From the NCBI GenBank assembly GCA_022843165.1, contig JALHOD010000002.1, forward strand, positions 186,001 to 250,000: 64,000 bases of DNA, given 5' to 3'. The translations under genes were made by a program, and so were the position numbers. The DNA is from Pseudorhodoplanes sp. Its GTDB lineage: Bacteria > Pseudomonadota > Alphaproteobacteria > Rhizobiales > Xanthobacteraceae. The notes under the pieces were generated by a model, which was not told the origin of the DNA, did not search any database, and worked only from the letters and a program-made list of their open reading frames with translations. Every line of letters starts with the position of its first letter. Positions within the stretch are counted from its first letter, which is position 1. Positions 1 to 9,191 of the stretch are shown piece by piece.

Positions 1-2
1 CC

Positions 3-455
3 ATCCAATTGCAGGTGATGCAGCTTTCGCATGCTGCGGGGCTACCGCTGCCCGAATATCAGACCGAACACGCGGCGGGTCTCGATCTGATGGCCGCCGT
101 CCCGCAGGACCAGCCCATCGTCATCGGTCCGGGGACCTATGCCATGATCCCGACCGGTCTTTGCATCGCATTGCCGCCGGGGACCGAAGCCCAGGTGCGC
201 CCGCGCTCGGGGCTGGCCGCTAAAAACGGGGTCACGGTGCTGAACAGTCCCGGGACCATCGACGCCGACTACCGGGGCGAGATTAAAATCATTCTAATCA
301 ATCACGGGCGCGAGCCCTTTGAAGTCACGCGCGGGATGCGGGTGGGGCAGATGGTGATCGCCCCGGTCGCTCATGCCGAGGTCAAAATCGTCCCGACCCT
401 CGCGGATACCAAGCGCGGGATGGGTGGATTCGGTTCAACCGGTGTAAAAACATGA
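3..455 (+). CDS. dut: dUTP diphosphatase (dUTPase), 5' end outside the window
   Basis: Hydrolyses dUTP to dUMP and pyrophosphate, which keeps uracil out of DNA and feeds dTMP synthesis. All five trimeric dUTPase motifs are present in order: AGLDLMA, RPRSGLA, the GTIDADYRG stretch, RGMRVGQ, and the C-terminal [10 protein letters not shown] arm that closes over the active site. The reading frame is open to the left edge (an Ile-Gln pair precedes the first TTG at 9). Homologues have several residues before this point, so the true start is probably just outside the window and the annotated part is nearly complete. The protein is cytosolic and acts as a homotrimer. No partner gene is visible to the left. 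Confidence 0.95.
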   Translation: MQLQVMQLSHAAGLPLPEYQTEHAAGLDLMAAVPQDQPIVIGPGTYAMIPTGLCIALPPGTEAQVRPRSGLAAKNGVTVLNSPGTIDADYRGEIKIILINHGREPFEVTRGMRVGQMVIAPVAHAEVKIVPTLADTKRGMGGFGSTGVKT

Positions 456-540
456 GATTAGGCAGAGGAAAGGCTAGACACCTGCGTGTAATTTATTACC
501 GTTATGCACTATAAATTTTTTTATGAAGTGAGTCCTTGGA

Positions 541-954
541 ATGCCACTGCTGTCTCGAAAAGGCATTTTGGCCATCGCAGCGGTGATCGACGTTGCGCTT
601 CACTCCCGCAACCGGCCCGTCTCGGCGAAGGCCTTGGCGACCCGGCATAACCTGCCGCCGCGGCATCTTGAGCCTGTGCTGCAAGCTCTGGTGCATGACG
701 GAATCCTGAGAGGGGTTCGCGGTCCACGCGGGGGCTACGAGTTGGGACGCGATCAGCGGACCATCACGGCCGTCGAAATCCTGCGTGCTGCCGGCACCGT
801 CGAGGAGGGCGCTGACACCGAGTTGCACGCCTCGTCGCAGGTCAACGACGTCGTCATTCCGGCGCTGGCGCAAGCCGAACGCACCTTCGCCGCGGCCCTC
901 GGCAAGATCAATATCGAAGAACTCGTCCTGCGCGCCGCCCGTCAGCAGCGCTGA
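541..954 (+). CDS. Rrf2-family transcriptional regulator without Fe-S cysteines
   Basis: A 137-residue winged-helix DNA-binding protein of the Rrf2 family. The N-terminal half has the family pattern: a helix-turn-helix with PVSAKALATRHNLPPRHLEPVLQAL, followed by the wing motif GVRGPRGGYEL. IscR- and NsrR-type members hold an iron-sulfur cluster with cysteines in the C-terminal half. This protein has no cysteine at all, so it cannot sense through such a cluster. It stands alone between dut and divL with an AT-rich leader (about 481-540) that probably carries its promoter. Its target genes and signal are unknown. The fold is well supported; the function is only 'regulator'. Confidence 0.85.
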   Translation: MPLLSRKGILAIAAVIDVALHSRNRPVSAKALATRHNLPPRHLEPVLQALVHDGILRGVRGPRGGYELGRDQRTITAVEILRAAGTVEEGADTELHASSQVNDVVIPALAQAERTFAAALGKINIEELVLRAARQQR

Positions 955-1164
955 GCCCCGCCGACCAACGGCGCGGCGTTCACGGTCTGGACTCTTACGG
1001 CGCGACTCCGCTTGGAGTTAAAGTCAAACGATTCGTGCGGGTTGATGCGGGCGCTGCCCGCAGTCTGGTTCTGCGTCATCTAGGCATAATCGACATACGA
1101 GTGAGCACCGGGCGGATCGCGCGCAAGCAGGTCAAACCGGGGCCAAGGCAGCAGGTATGCGGGC

Positions 1165-3669
1165 ATGAATCGGACGACACGCGCCTGGCTTCGGGCTGAT
1201 TCGCTGCGAAGCGGATGGCCGGCTTTCGTCCTCGCATGTCTGGCAACGCCTGCAGCCGCGGCAGCCGAAGATAACATCGCCTCCACCAGCCTCGATCTCT
1301 ACCTCACTGCATTTTCCCTCTTCGACCGACATGACGTGGTGACCATGGCGCTGACGCTGGGCGTCAGCTTTTTCGCCGTCGTGACATCGATCCTGCTGGT
1401 CCGCACCCGCCGGCAGGCGGGCGAGAACGAAGCCGTGCTCCGCAGCCAGATCAACGCGCTGGTCGCCGAGGCCGATCGCGCCAACACGCTTCTGCTGTCC
1501 GAACCGCAGATCGTGGTGGCATGGGCAGCCGGATCAGAGGCACCGGAAATCATCGGCGACATCGGCATCGTCACCTCGTCGACCGTGCCTCATCGCGTGC
1601 TCGCCTTCGGATCGTGGCTCGATCCCGAACAGGCGACCACGCTCGAGCGTGCCGTCGACGCCTTGCGCGCGAAGGGCCAGTCTTTCTCCCTGACTGTCAC
1701 CACGCTCGGCGGCCGGCCCGTCGAAGCCGACGGCCGGGCCATCGGCGGACGGGCGGTGATGCGCTTGCGCGACGTCAGCGGGGTCAAAGGTGAACTCGCA
1801 GAACTCTCCGCGGGGCACCAGCAATTGCTCGACCACATCGGAGCTCTGCGCACGCTGATCGACGCGCTTCCGTCCCCGGTCTGGGCCCGCGACACGGCCG
1901 GCCGTCTCACCTTCGTCAACGCCGCCTATGTCAACGCGGTCGAAGCGGCCGACGCCACCGATGCGATCGAGCGCGGGCTGGAATTGCTCGACAGCACGGA
2001 ACGCGAGGAAGCCGCGGCCATGCGTGCGAGCGGCGAGGTGTTTCGCGGCCGGGCACCGGCCGTTGTGGCCGGCGCCCGAAAGATTTTCGACGTCCTGGAG
2101 GTCCCGGCACGCTCCGGCAGCGCCGGCGCAGCGATCGACGCGTCGGAAGTCGAGAGCATGCGCGCGGCCGTCGGCCGTGTGGTCGATGCGCATCGCCGCA
2201 CCCTCGACCAGCTCGCCACCGGCGTCGCGATCTTCGGCGCCGACCGCACGCTCACCTTCTATAACGCCGCGTATCGGTCGTTGTGGGACTTCGACAGCGG
2301 CTTTCTGGATCAGGGCCCGACCGATTCCGCCGTCCTCGACAAGTTGCGCGCGGCGCGCAAACTGCCCGAGCAGCAGGATTTCCGGTCCTGGAAAGCGCAG
2401 TTGCACGAAGCCTATCGTGCGCTCGAAGCCAGGGAGGATATGTGGCATCTGCCCGGCGGACGCACATTACGCGTCGTCACCACGCCCAATCCGGAAGGCG
2501 GAGTCACCTATCTGTTCGACGACGTCACCGAACGGCTCGATCTCGAACGGCGCTTCGACTCGCTGATCCGCGTGCAGGGCGAAACGCTGGACAATCTGGC
2601 GGAGGCAGTGGCAGTGTTCGCCAGCGACGGGCGCCTGCGGCTGCATAACCCGGCTTTCGCAAAGATGTGGAAGCTCGCGCCGGAAGTCCTTGCCGAGCGA
2701 CCGCATATCGAAGCGGTTATCGCCTGGTGCGCGCCGATGCATCCGGAAGACGCCACCCTGCGCGCGCTGCGCACGACCATCACATCGATCGGCCAGCGCG
2801 AGCCGGTCTCAGGCCGGCTGGAGCGGCGCGACGGCAGCGTGATCGATTGCGCGACCTTGTCGCTGCCCGACGGCGCCACGCTCGTGACCTTCCAGGACGT
2901 GACCGACACCGTCCATGTCGAGCGGGCGCTGCGAGAACGCAACGAGGCGCTGGAAACGGCAGACCAGATCAAGGTCAATTTCCTGCATCACGTCTCCTAC
3001 GAATTGCGCTCCCCGCTCACCAACATCATCGGCTTCGCGCATTTCCTCGGCGATCCCGCGACCGGCCCGCTGAACACCAAACAGACGGAATATCTCGGCT
3101 ACATCACCATCTCGACCAACGCCCTGCTGGCGATCATCAACGACATCCTCGATCTGGCCAGCATCGATGCCGGCGCCATGCCGCTCAATCTCGGCCCGGT
3201 CGATATCCGCAGGACTATGGACGAAGCCGCCGAAGGCATTCGCGACCGCCTGGTCAATAGCGGGATCCGGCTCGATATCGATGCCCCGTCCGGCATCGGC
3301 AGCTTCACCGCCGACGAGCGCCGCGTGCGCCAGATTCTCTACAATCTGCTGTCGAATGCGACCGGATTCTCCCCGACTGGCGGACGCGTCAGTCTGACCG
3401 CCGAACGGCGCACCGACGCCGTCGTGTTCTCGGTCACCGACGAGGGACCCGGCATCCCGCCGGACATGAAGGACAAGATCTTCAAGTCCTTCGAGTCCGA
3501 TCCGCTCGGCTCCCATCATCGCGGCGCAGGGCTCGGCCTCTCAATCGTGCGTTCCTTCGTGGAACTGCATGGTGGTACAGTCGAGGTCGATTCCACCGTC
3601 GGTCGCGGAACCACCGTGATATGCACTTTCCCTCTCGAGCAAACGGCCCGGCACATCGCCGCCGCGTGA
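1165..3669 (+). CDS. divL: DivL-type sensor kinase homologue with Tyr in place of the phospho-accepting His
   Basis: An 834-residue membrane sensor kinase. It has an N-terminal hydrophobic/signal-like segment (about 18-34), a membrane helix (about 60-79), three PAS-like regions (about 228-310, 344-455 and 470-580), then a dimerisation helix and an HATPase domain. The H-box reads SYELRSPL with Tyr612 where ordinary kinases have His; this is the hallmark of Caulobacter DivL. The ATPase boxes are intact (RQILYNLLSNA, DEGPGIP, GAGLGLSIV). In Caulobacter, DivL binds phosphorylated DivK and controls CckA and thus CtrA and the cell cycle; I infer the same role here. The gene is followed 19 bases later by the tsaE fusion, as in other alphaproteobacteria. 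Confidence 0.9.
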   Translation: MNRTTRAWLRADSLRSGWPAFVLACLATPAAAAAEDNIASTSLDLYLTAFSLFDRHDVVTMALTLGVSFFAVVTSILLVRTRRQAGENEAVLRSQINALVAEADRANTLLLSEPQIVVAWAAGSEAPEIIGDIGIVTSSTVPHRVLAFGSWLDPEQATTLERAVDALRAKGQSFSLTVTTLGGRPVEADGRAIGGRAVMRLRDVSGVKGELAELSAGHQQLLDHIGALRTLIDALPSPVWARDTAGRLTFVNAAYVNAVEAADATDAIERGLELLDSTEREEAAAMRASGEVFRGRAPAVVAGARKIFDVLEVPARSGSAGAAIDASEVESMRAAVGRVVDAHRRTLDQLATGVAIFGADRTLTFYNAAYRSLWDFDSGFLDQGPTDSAVLDKLRAARKLPEQQDFRSWKAQLHEAYRALEAREDMWHLPGGRTLRVVTTPNPEGGVTYLFDDVTERLDLERRFDSLIRVQGETLDNLAEAVAVFASDGRLRLHNPAFAKMWKLAPEVLAERPHIEAVIAWCAPMHPEDATLRALRTTITSIGQREPVSGRLERRDGSVIDCATLSLPDGATLVTFQDVTDTVHVERALRERNEALETADQIKVNFLHHVSYELRSPLTNIIGFAHFLGDPATGPLNTKQTEYLGYITISTNALLAIINDILDLASIDAGAMPLNLGPVDIRRTMDEAAEGIRDRLVNSGIRLDIDAPSGIGSFTADERRVRQILYNLLSNATGFSPTGGRVSLTAERRTDAVVFSVTDEGPGIPPDMKDKIFKSFESDPLGSHHRGAGLGLSIVRSFVELHGGTVEVDSTVGRGTTVICTFPLEQTARHIAAA

Positions 3670-3688
3670 CAAACTGACAGGCCGCCCG

Positions 3689-5224
3689 ATGCTTCCGACG
3701 CCATCAGGCGGCACGAGCTTCAACCTTGCGCTCGAAAACGAACAGGCAACCCTGCAGCTGGTAGTCGATATCGCCAATGCGCTGGAGCCGGGCAATCTGG
3801 TGACCCTGTCCGGCGATCTCGGCGCCGGCAAGACCACCTTCGCCCGCGCGCTGATCCGCTACCTGGCCGACAATCCCACCATCCCGGTTCCGAGTCCGAC
3901 CTTCACCATCATGCAGTCCTACGACCTGCCGCGCTTTCCGGTCGCGCATGTGGATCTCTACCGGCTGTCCGGACCGGAGGAACTGGCCGAGCTCGGCTTC
4001 GACGATCTGCCGGAAGATACCGTCGTGCTGCTGGAATGGCCGGATCGCGCAACCGGCTACCTGTCCGCCGACCGGCTGGACATCGCCTTCACGCTGGAGC
4101 CGCAACTCGGGCTGGAATATCGCAACGTGTGCGTCACCGGCTATGGCGCGCTGGCCGGTCGGGTGGAACGCATCGCGGCGTTGCGCGACTTTCTGCAACG
4201 CACCGGCTATGCCGGTGCCCACCGCCGCCGCATGCAGGGCGATGCATCGACGCGCGTCTATGAACAGCTCCTGCGCGACGGCCACAGCGTCATCCTAATG
4301 AATTCGCCGCGCCGGCCGGACGGCCCCCCGGTGCGCGGCAACAAGTCCTACAGCGCCATTGCGCATCTTGCCGAGGACGTGAAGCCCTTTGTCGCCATGG
4401 CGAACGGACTGCGCGAACGCGGTTTTTCCGCTCCGGCGGTTCTCGAAGCCGATCTCGATCATGGATTTCTGATCCTCGAGGATCTGGGCTCCGAGCCGGT
4501 CGTCGCCGGCATCCCTCCGGCGCCCGTCGAAAAGCGCTATGCGACCGCGGTCGATACCCTGCTGGCGCTTCACAGCCTGCGGCTGCCCGACATTCTGTAC
4601 GTGGCTCCCGGAATCGACCACGTCATTCCGCGTTACAGCGTCGATGCGTTTCTGATCGAGGCCGAGTTGCTTCTGGACTGGTACATCCCGCATGCTGGCG
4701 GCGCGCCGGTCGAAAGCGCGCGAACCGCATTTGTCGGGCTGTGGCATGCCGCCATGCTTCCGGTGCTGACGGCGGAAAAGACTTGGGTGCTGCGCGACTT
4801 CCACTCGCCCAACCTGCTCTGGCTGCCCGAGCGCGAGGGCATCCAGCATATTGGGCTGCTCGATTTCCAGGACGCCGTCATCGGCCCGCCCGCCTATGAT
4901 CTCGCCTCCCTGCTGCAGGACGCGCGCGTGGACGTGCCGGAAGCGATGGAACTGGCGCTGCTGACGCAATATTGCCGGACGCGAAAGTATCGCGATCCGC
5001 ATTTCCAGGTCGCCCCCTTTGCCGAGACCTATGCCATCCTGGCCGCGCAGCGCGCGACCAAGATTCTCGGTATTTTCGCGCGGCTCGATCACCGCGATGG
5101 CAAGCCGCAATATCTTCGCCACATACCGCGGATATGGGGATATCTGCAGCGCTCGCTCACCCATCCCTCGCTTGCGTCGCTGCAGGCATGGTATCGCCAG
5201 AACGTTCCCACCCCCCGGCCGTGA
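3689..5224 (+). CDS. tsaE-amgK: TsaE-AmgK fusion: tRNA t6A ATPase joined to an anomeric sugar kinase
   Basis: A 511-residue two-domain protein. Residues about 10-165 are TsaE (YjeE), the ATPase needed with TsaB and TsaD to make the t6A37 base in tRNAs that read ANN codons; the P-loop GDLGAGKTT is at 42-50. Residues about 175-505 are a phosphotransferase of the aminoglycoside/choline kinase fold with the catalytic loop RDFHSPN (Asp370, Asn375) and the metal-binding DFQD (392-395). The best match for this second half is AmgK, which phosphorylates MurNAc and GlcNAc on C1. MurU, the next enzyme of that route, is encoded directly downstream and supports this reading. The AmgK activity is inferred from family and context, not proven. 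Confidence 0.88.
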   Translation: MLPTPSGGTSFNLALENEQATLQLVVDIANALEPGNLVTLSGDLGAGKTTFARALIRYLADNPTIPVPSPTFTIMQSYDLPRFPVAHVDLYRLSGPEELAELGFDDLPEDTVVLLEWPDRATGYLSADRLDIAFTLEPQLGLEYRNVCVTGYGALAGRVERIAALRDFLQRTGYAGAHRRRMQGDASTRVYEQLLRDGHSVILMNSPRRPDGPPVRGNKSYSAIAHLAEDVKPFVAMANGLRERGFSAPAVLEADLDHGFLILEDLGSEPVVAGIPPAPVEKRYATAVDTLLALHSLRLPDILYVAPGIDHVIPRYSVDAFLIEAELLLDWYIPHAGGAPVESARTAFVGLWHAAMLPVLTAEKTWVLRDFHSPNLLWLPEREGIQHIGLLDFQDAVIGPPAYDLASLLQDARVDVPEAMELALLTQYCRTRKYRDPHFQVAPFAETYAILAAQRATKILGIFARLDHRDGKPQYLRHIPRIWGYLQRSLTHPSLASLQAWYRQNVPTPRP

Positions 5225-5255
5225 TGACAAACGCCCCGTGTTTCCGGAGACCTGC

Positions 5256-5993
5256 ATGGCGAAATTCCGCCTTGTGACGATGCCGCGTGCCGCCATGGTG
5301 CTGGCGGCCGGATTCGGCGAGCGCATGCGTCCGCTGACCGAGCGCATGCCCAAGCCGATGGTCGAAGTCGCGGGCAAGCCGCTGCTCGATCACGTGCTGG
5401 ATCGTCTGGCCGATGCCGGCGTGGAGAAGGCGGTGGTGAACGTGCATTATCTGGCCGACCAGATCGAGAAGCACGTGACGAAACGCGCCAGGCCGCGCGT
5501 CGTGATTTCCGACGAACGCAAGGAGATTCTCGGCACCGGCGGCGGTGTGGTGAAGGCCCTGCCGGAACTCGGCGACGCGCCGTTCTTCCACATCAATTCC
5601 GACAGCATCTGGATCGACGGCGTGGACGGCAACCTGCAACGGCTGGCCGCAATCTACGATCCGGCGATCATGGATGCGCTGCTGCTGCTGGCACCCGCGG
5701 CCGGGAGCATCGGCTATTCCGGCCGCGGCGATTTTGCGATGGCGCCCGACGGACGGCTGCGCCGCCGCGCCGAGCGCGAGGTGGTGCCGTTCGTCTTCGC
5801 CGGCGCGGCTATTCTGTCGCCAGCGCTGTTCGCGGGCGCGGAGGAGAAGCCGTTTTCGCTGACCGCATTGTTCGATCGCGCAGCCGATGCCGGCCGCCTG
5901 TTCGGTTTGCGTCTGGAAGGCGTCTGGATGCATGTCGGAACGCCGGACGCGATCGGACTCGCGGAAACCGCCATCCACGACAGCGCGGCATGA
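5256..5993 (+). CDS. murU: MurU-like nucleotidyltransferase (MurNAc-1-phosphate uridylyltransferase)
   Basis: A 245-residue sugar-phosphate nucleotidyltransferase. The N terminus has the signature VLAAGFGERMRPLT...MPKPM (about 15-35), which binds the nucleotide and divalent metal. With AmgK it turns recycled MurNAc into UDP-MurNAc, bypassing the GlmU-MurA-MurB steps. I place the start at ATG 5256 because GGAGA lies five bases upstream; the frame stays open upstream inside the previous gene. The gene follows the TsaE-AmgK fusion by 31 bases, the same pairing as amgK-murU in Pseudomonas putida. Other sugar-1-phosphate nucleotidyltransferases share this fold, so the substrate is inferred from context. 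Confidence 0.85.
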   Translation: MAKFRLVTMPRAAMVLAAGFGERMRPLTERMPKPMVEVAGKPLLDHVLDRLADAGVEKAVVNVHYLADQIEKHVTKRARPRVVISDERKEILGTGGGVVKALPELGDAPFFHINSDSIWIDGVDGNLQRLAAIYDPAIMDALLLLAPAAGSIGYSGRGDFAMAPDGRLRRRAEREVVPFVFAGAAILSPALFAGAEEKPFSLTALFDRAADAGRLFGLRLEGVWMHVGTPDAIGLAETAIHDSAA

Positions 5994-6047
5994 AGGCCGC
6001 CGCAAAGGGGTGGGCAATCGCACGCATTGCCGCCTATGATTGGTTTC

Positions 6048-9000
6048 ATGGCTGACCGCCCCCCTCGGCTCTTCACCATTCCGTCTTCCGCCCCGTTCCT
6101 CCGCACACTCCTGACGGAGTTGGTCGCGGGGCGGCTTGTGGCGGATTTCGACGCCCGCGATCCCTTGTCGCTGGCGAAGGCGACGCTGTATTTGCCGACG
6201 CGGCGCGCCTGTCGCCTGACGCACGACCTGTTTCTCGAGGTGCTGGAAACCGACGCCGCGATCCTGCCGCGCATCGCCGCCATCGGCGACATGGACGAAG
6301 ATGAATTCATCTTCGCGCAGGCAGCGCATGAAGGCTTTCCGGAGGCCGTGCTGCAGACGCCGGACGCGCTCGGCGCGCTGGAACGTAAACTCATTCTTGC
6401 CCAGCTCATCCTGCGATGGGCATCCATGCCGGAGGTCCGCACGGAAACAGGCGCTCCGCTGGTCGCCAACAATCCCGCGACCGCCCTCGCGCTGGCGGGG
6501 GATCTGGCCAAGCTGCTGGACGACATGATCACCCGCAAGGTGACGTGGGAGCAGCTCGACAGCCATGTCGTACCAGTCGAGCTCGATCAATACTGGGCGC
6601 TGACACTCAAGTTCCTGCACCACGTACGCGACCACTGGCCGGCGATCCTCGAAGCCCATGGCGCCATCGAACCCGCCGAGCGCCGCGATCTGCTGATTGC
6701 CGCGGAAGCCGAACGGCTGAAGCGTGCGCATCCCGGTCCCGTGATCGCGGCTGGCTCGACCGGCTCCATGCCTTCGACCGCCCTGCTGCTGGAAACAATC
6801 GCCGGCTTGCCGAATGGCGCGGTGGTGCTGCCGGGTCTCGATACCGATCTCGACGAAACGTCCTGGGACATGATCGGCGGCGTGCGCGATGCGACCGGAC
6901 ATTTCGCCGTGCCGCCCGCGCCGGGCCATCCGCAATTCGCCATGCAGGCCCTGCTTTCACGGCTTGGCGTCCGCCGTGACAGCGTGGCCGTGATCGGGCA
7001 TCGCGCACCTGAGGGCCGCGAGGCCTGTCTGTCAGAAGCGCTGCGTCCCGCCGCAGCGACCGATCACTGGCAGGCACGGGTCACCGCCAGTGCATTCCGG
7101 TCCAATCTCGACAAGGCCATCGCCGGCGTGACCGTCATCGAGGCCGCCAACGCGGAGGAGGAATCACTCGCCATCGCCACGGCCCTGCGGCAGGCGGTCG
7201 ATGACGGCACGCAGGAGAGCAAGGACAGGACCGCGGCGCTGATAACGCCGGACCGCGCGCTGGCGCGGCGCGTGCTGGCGGCGCTCGACCGCTGGCAGGT
7301 CCCGGTCGATGATTCCGGCGGCGATTCGCTCGCCGACAGTCCGGCGGGCATCTTTGCACGGCTGGTGGCGAGCGTGGCGCTTGGGAGATGCGAGCCGGTG
7401 CCGCTGCTCGCACTGCTGAAACATCCGCTGTGCCGGCTGGGCGCGCATGAATTTGCGCAGGCGCCTGCCACCGCGTTGCTGGAACGCGCGATCCTGCGCG
7501 GTCCCCGTCCCCTGCCCGGCGCCGCCGGCCTGCGCCATGCCTTGCAAACCTTGCTTGAAACAAAAAACAATCTGCATCGCAGCGACCCGCGCCAGCGCCT
7601 GAGCGATCAGGATATTGAGATCGCGATGGCCCTGGTCAACACGCTGGGCGGGGCCCTCGCTCCGCTGGAAGACCTGAAAGCAAAGCAGACCACGCTCGGC
7701 GATCTGGCGAGCCGCCACCGGCAGTGCATCGAGACGGTGTCGTTCGACCAGAAGAAGGATTTTGCCGCTTTCGCCGGCGCCGACGGACGCGAACTGGCCC
7801 GCGTATTCGACGAAATCGCCGCCAGCGCTTCAGCCAGAACAATGCCAGTGGCGCTTTCTGACTATATCGAGTTGTTCCGCACCGCCATCAGCGAGCGGAT
7901 CGTGCGCCGGCCCGGCGCACCGGGTGCGCGCGTGCGAATCTACGGCCCGCTGGAAGCGCGTCTGCAGGATGCCGACCGCGTGGTTCTCGGCGGGCTGGTC
8001 GAAGGCATCTGGCCGCCCGAGCCGCGCACCGATCCGTGGCTGAGCCGCCCGATGCGCCAGCAACTCGGTCTCGATCTGCCGGAGCGGCGCATCGGTCTGT
8101 CGGCGCATGATTTCGCGCAGGCGCTCGGTGCGCGCGAGGTGATTCTGACCCGCGCGGCGAAGCTCGCCGGCACGCCGACCGTGGCGTCACGATTTGTGCA
8201 GCGCCTGTCCGCGATCTCCGGCGACCGCTGGACCGACGCCGTCGCGCGCGGCGAAAAATACCTGGATTGGTCGCGCATTCTGGATCGCCCGGAGGGCGAA
8301 CCGAAGCCGGCCGCACGACCGGCCCCGACCCCGCCGCTTGCGGCGCGGCCGACACGGCTGACCGTCACCGAAATCGAACACTGGCTGCGCGATCCCTACA
8401 CGATCTACGCCAAGCACATTCTCAAACTGATCGCGCTGGAAGAGGTCGATGCCACGCCGGGTGCCGCCGACCGCGGCACGATCATCCATAAGGCGCTCGG
8501 AGATTTCAGCCGCGCCTTTGCCGATCGATGGCCGGACCGGCCGCTTGACGAGTTGCTTGCGTCCGGCCGCGCGGCGTTTGCGCCCTATGACGATTATCCG
8601 GAAGCGAGAGCGTTCTGGTGGCCGCGCTTCGAACGGATTGCGCAATGGTTCATCAGCTGGGAGATGGAACGGCGCAAGGACATTGCAAAGCTCCATTCCG
8701 AAATCCGCGCCGAACTGATTGTCACACCACATTTCAAACTCAGCGGGGTCGCCGACCGTATCGAGCGGCGGCAGGACGGGACCTACGCCATTCTGGACTA
8801 CAAGACCGGGCAGCCGCCGGGCGATCGGGAAGTCGCGATCGGCCTTGCGCCGCAACTGACACTGGAAGCCGCCATGCTGCGGCAAGGCGCTTTCAAGGAT
8901 ATTCCTGCGGACTCCTCGGTCAGCGAACTGGCGTATGTGCGGCTGAGCGGCGGCGTGCCTGCGGGCGAGCCCAGACCAAAAAAATTCAAGGACAGCACGC

Positions 9001-9191
9001 CGGACGACAAAGCCGACGAGGCGCTCGCCCGGCTGCGCGAGGTGATCGCGCGCTTCGACAACATCGAGACGCCCTATCAGTCCTTCGTGCGCCCGCAATG
9101 GGTCGGCCGCACCTACAGTGACTACGATCATCTGGCGCGGGTGAAGGAATGGTCGGCGTCAGGCGGCGAAAGCGAGGGGGACGGCGAATGA
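6048..9191 (+). CDS. addB: Double-strand break repair protein AddB
   Basis: The AddB subunit of the AddAB helicase-nuclease, which processes double-strand DNA ends for RecA loading and replaces RecBCD in this group. The protein is about 1047 residues, normal for alphaproteobacterial AddB. The C-terminal PD-(D/E)XK nuclease is visible as YAILDYKTG with Asp917 and Lys919. The start is uncertain: ATG 6048 (MADRPPRLFTIP) fits the usual N terminus, while ATG 6036 and TTG 6027 are also in frame and none has a strong ribosome site. The stop overlaps the addA start in an ATGA, showing translational coupling. Confidence 0.93.
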   Translation: MADRPPRLFTIPSSAPFLRTLLTELVAGRLVADFDARDPLSLAKATLYLPTRRACRLTHDLFLEVLETDAAILPRIAAIGDMDEDEFIFAQAAHEGFPEAVLQTPDALGALERKLILAQLILRWASMPEVRTETGAPLVANNPATALALAGDLAKLLDDMITRKVTWEQLDSHVVPVELDQYWALTLKFLHHVRDHWPAILEAHGAIEPAERRDLLIAAEAERLKRAHPGPVIAAGSTGSMPSTALLLETIAGLPNGAVVLPGLDTDLDETSWDMIGGVRDATGHFAVPPAPGHPQFAMQALLSRLGVRRDSVAVIGHRAPEGREACLSEALRPAAATDHWQARVTASAFRSNLDKAIAGVTVIEAANAEEESLAIATALRQAVDDGTQESKDRTAALITPDRALARRVLAALDRWQVPVDDSGGDSLADSPAGIFARLVASVALGRCEPVPLLALLKHPLCRLGAHEFAQAPATALLERAILRGPRPLPGAAGLRHALQTLLETKNNLHRSDPRQRLSDQDIEIAMALVNTLGGALAPLEDLKAKQTTLGDLASRHRQCIETVSFDQKKDFAAFAGADGRELARVFDEIAASASARTMPVALSDYIELFRTAISERIVRRPGAPGARVRIYGPLEARLQDADRVVLGGLVEGIWPPEPRTDPWLSRPMRQQLGLDLPERRIGLSAHDFAQALGAREVILTRAAKLAGTPTVASRFVQRLSAISGDRWTDAVARGEKYLDWSRILDRPEGEPKPAARPAPTPPLAARPTRLTVTEIEHWLRDPYTIYAKHILKLIALEEVDATPGAADRGTIIHKALGDFSRAFADRWPDRPLDELLASGRAAFAPYDDYPEARAFWWPRFERIAQWFISWEMERRKDIAKLHSEIRAELIVTPHFKLSGVADRIERRQDGTYAILDYKTGQPPGDREVAIGLAPQLTLEAAMLRQGAFKDIPADSSVSELAYVRLSGGVPAGEPRPKKFKDSTPDDKADEALARLREVIARFDNIETPYQSFVRPQWVGRTYSDYDHLARVKEWSASGGESEGDGE

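Noticed and set aside
5157-6935. 592-residue open frame on the minus strand opposite murU and addB
   Set aside because: It is antisense to two well-supported genes, has low-complexity Arg/Gly/His composition, and shows no family pattern. High GC produces long antisense frames.
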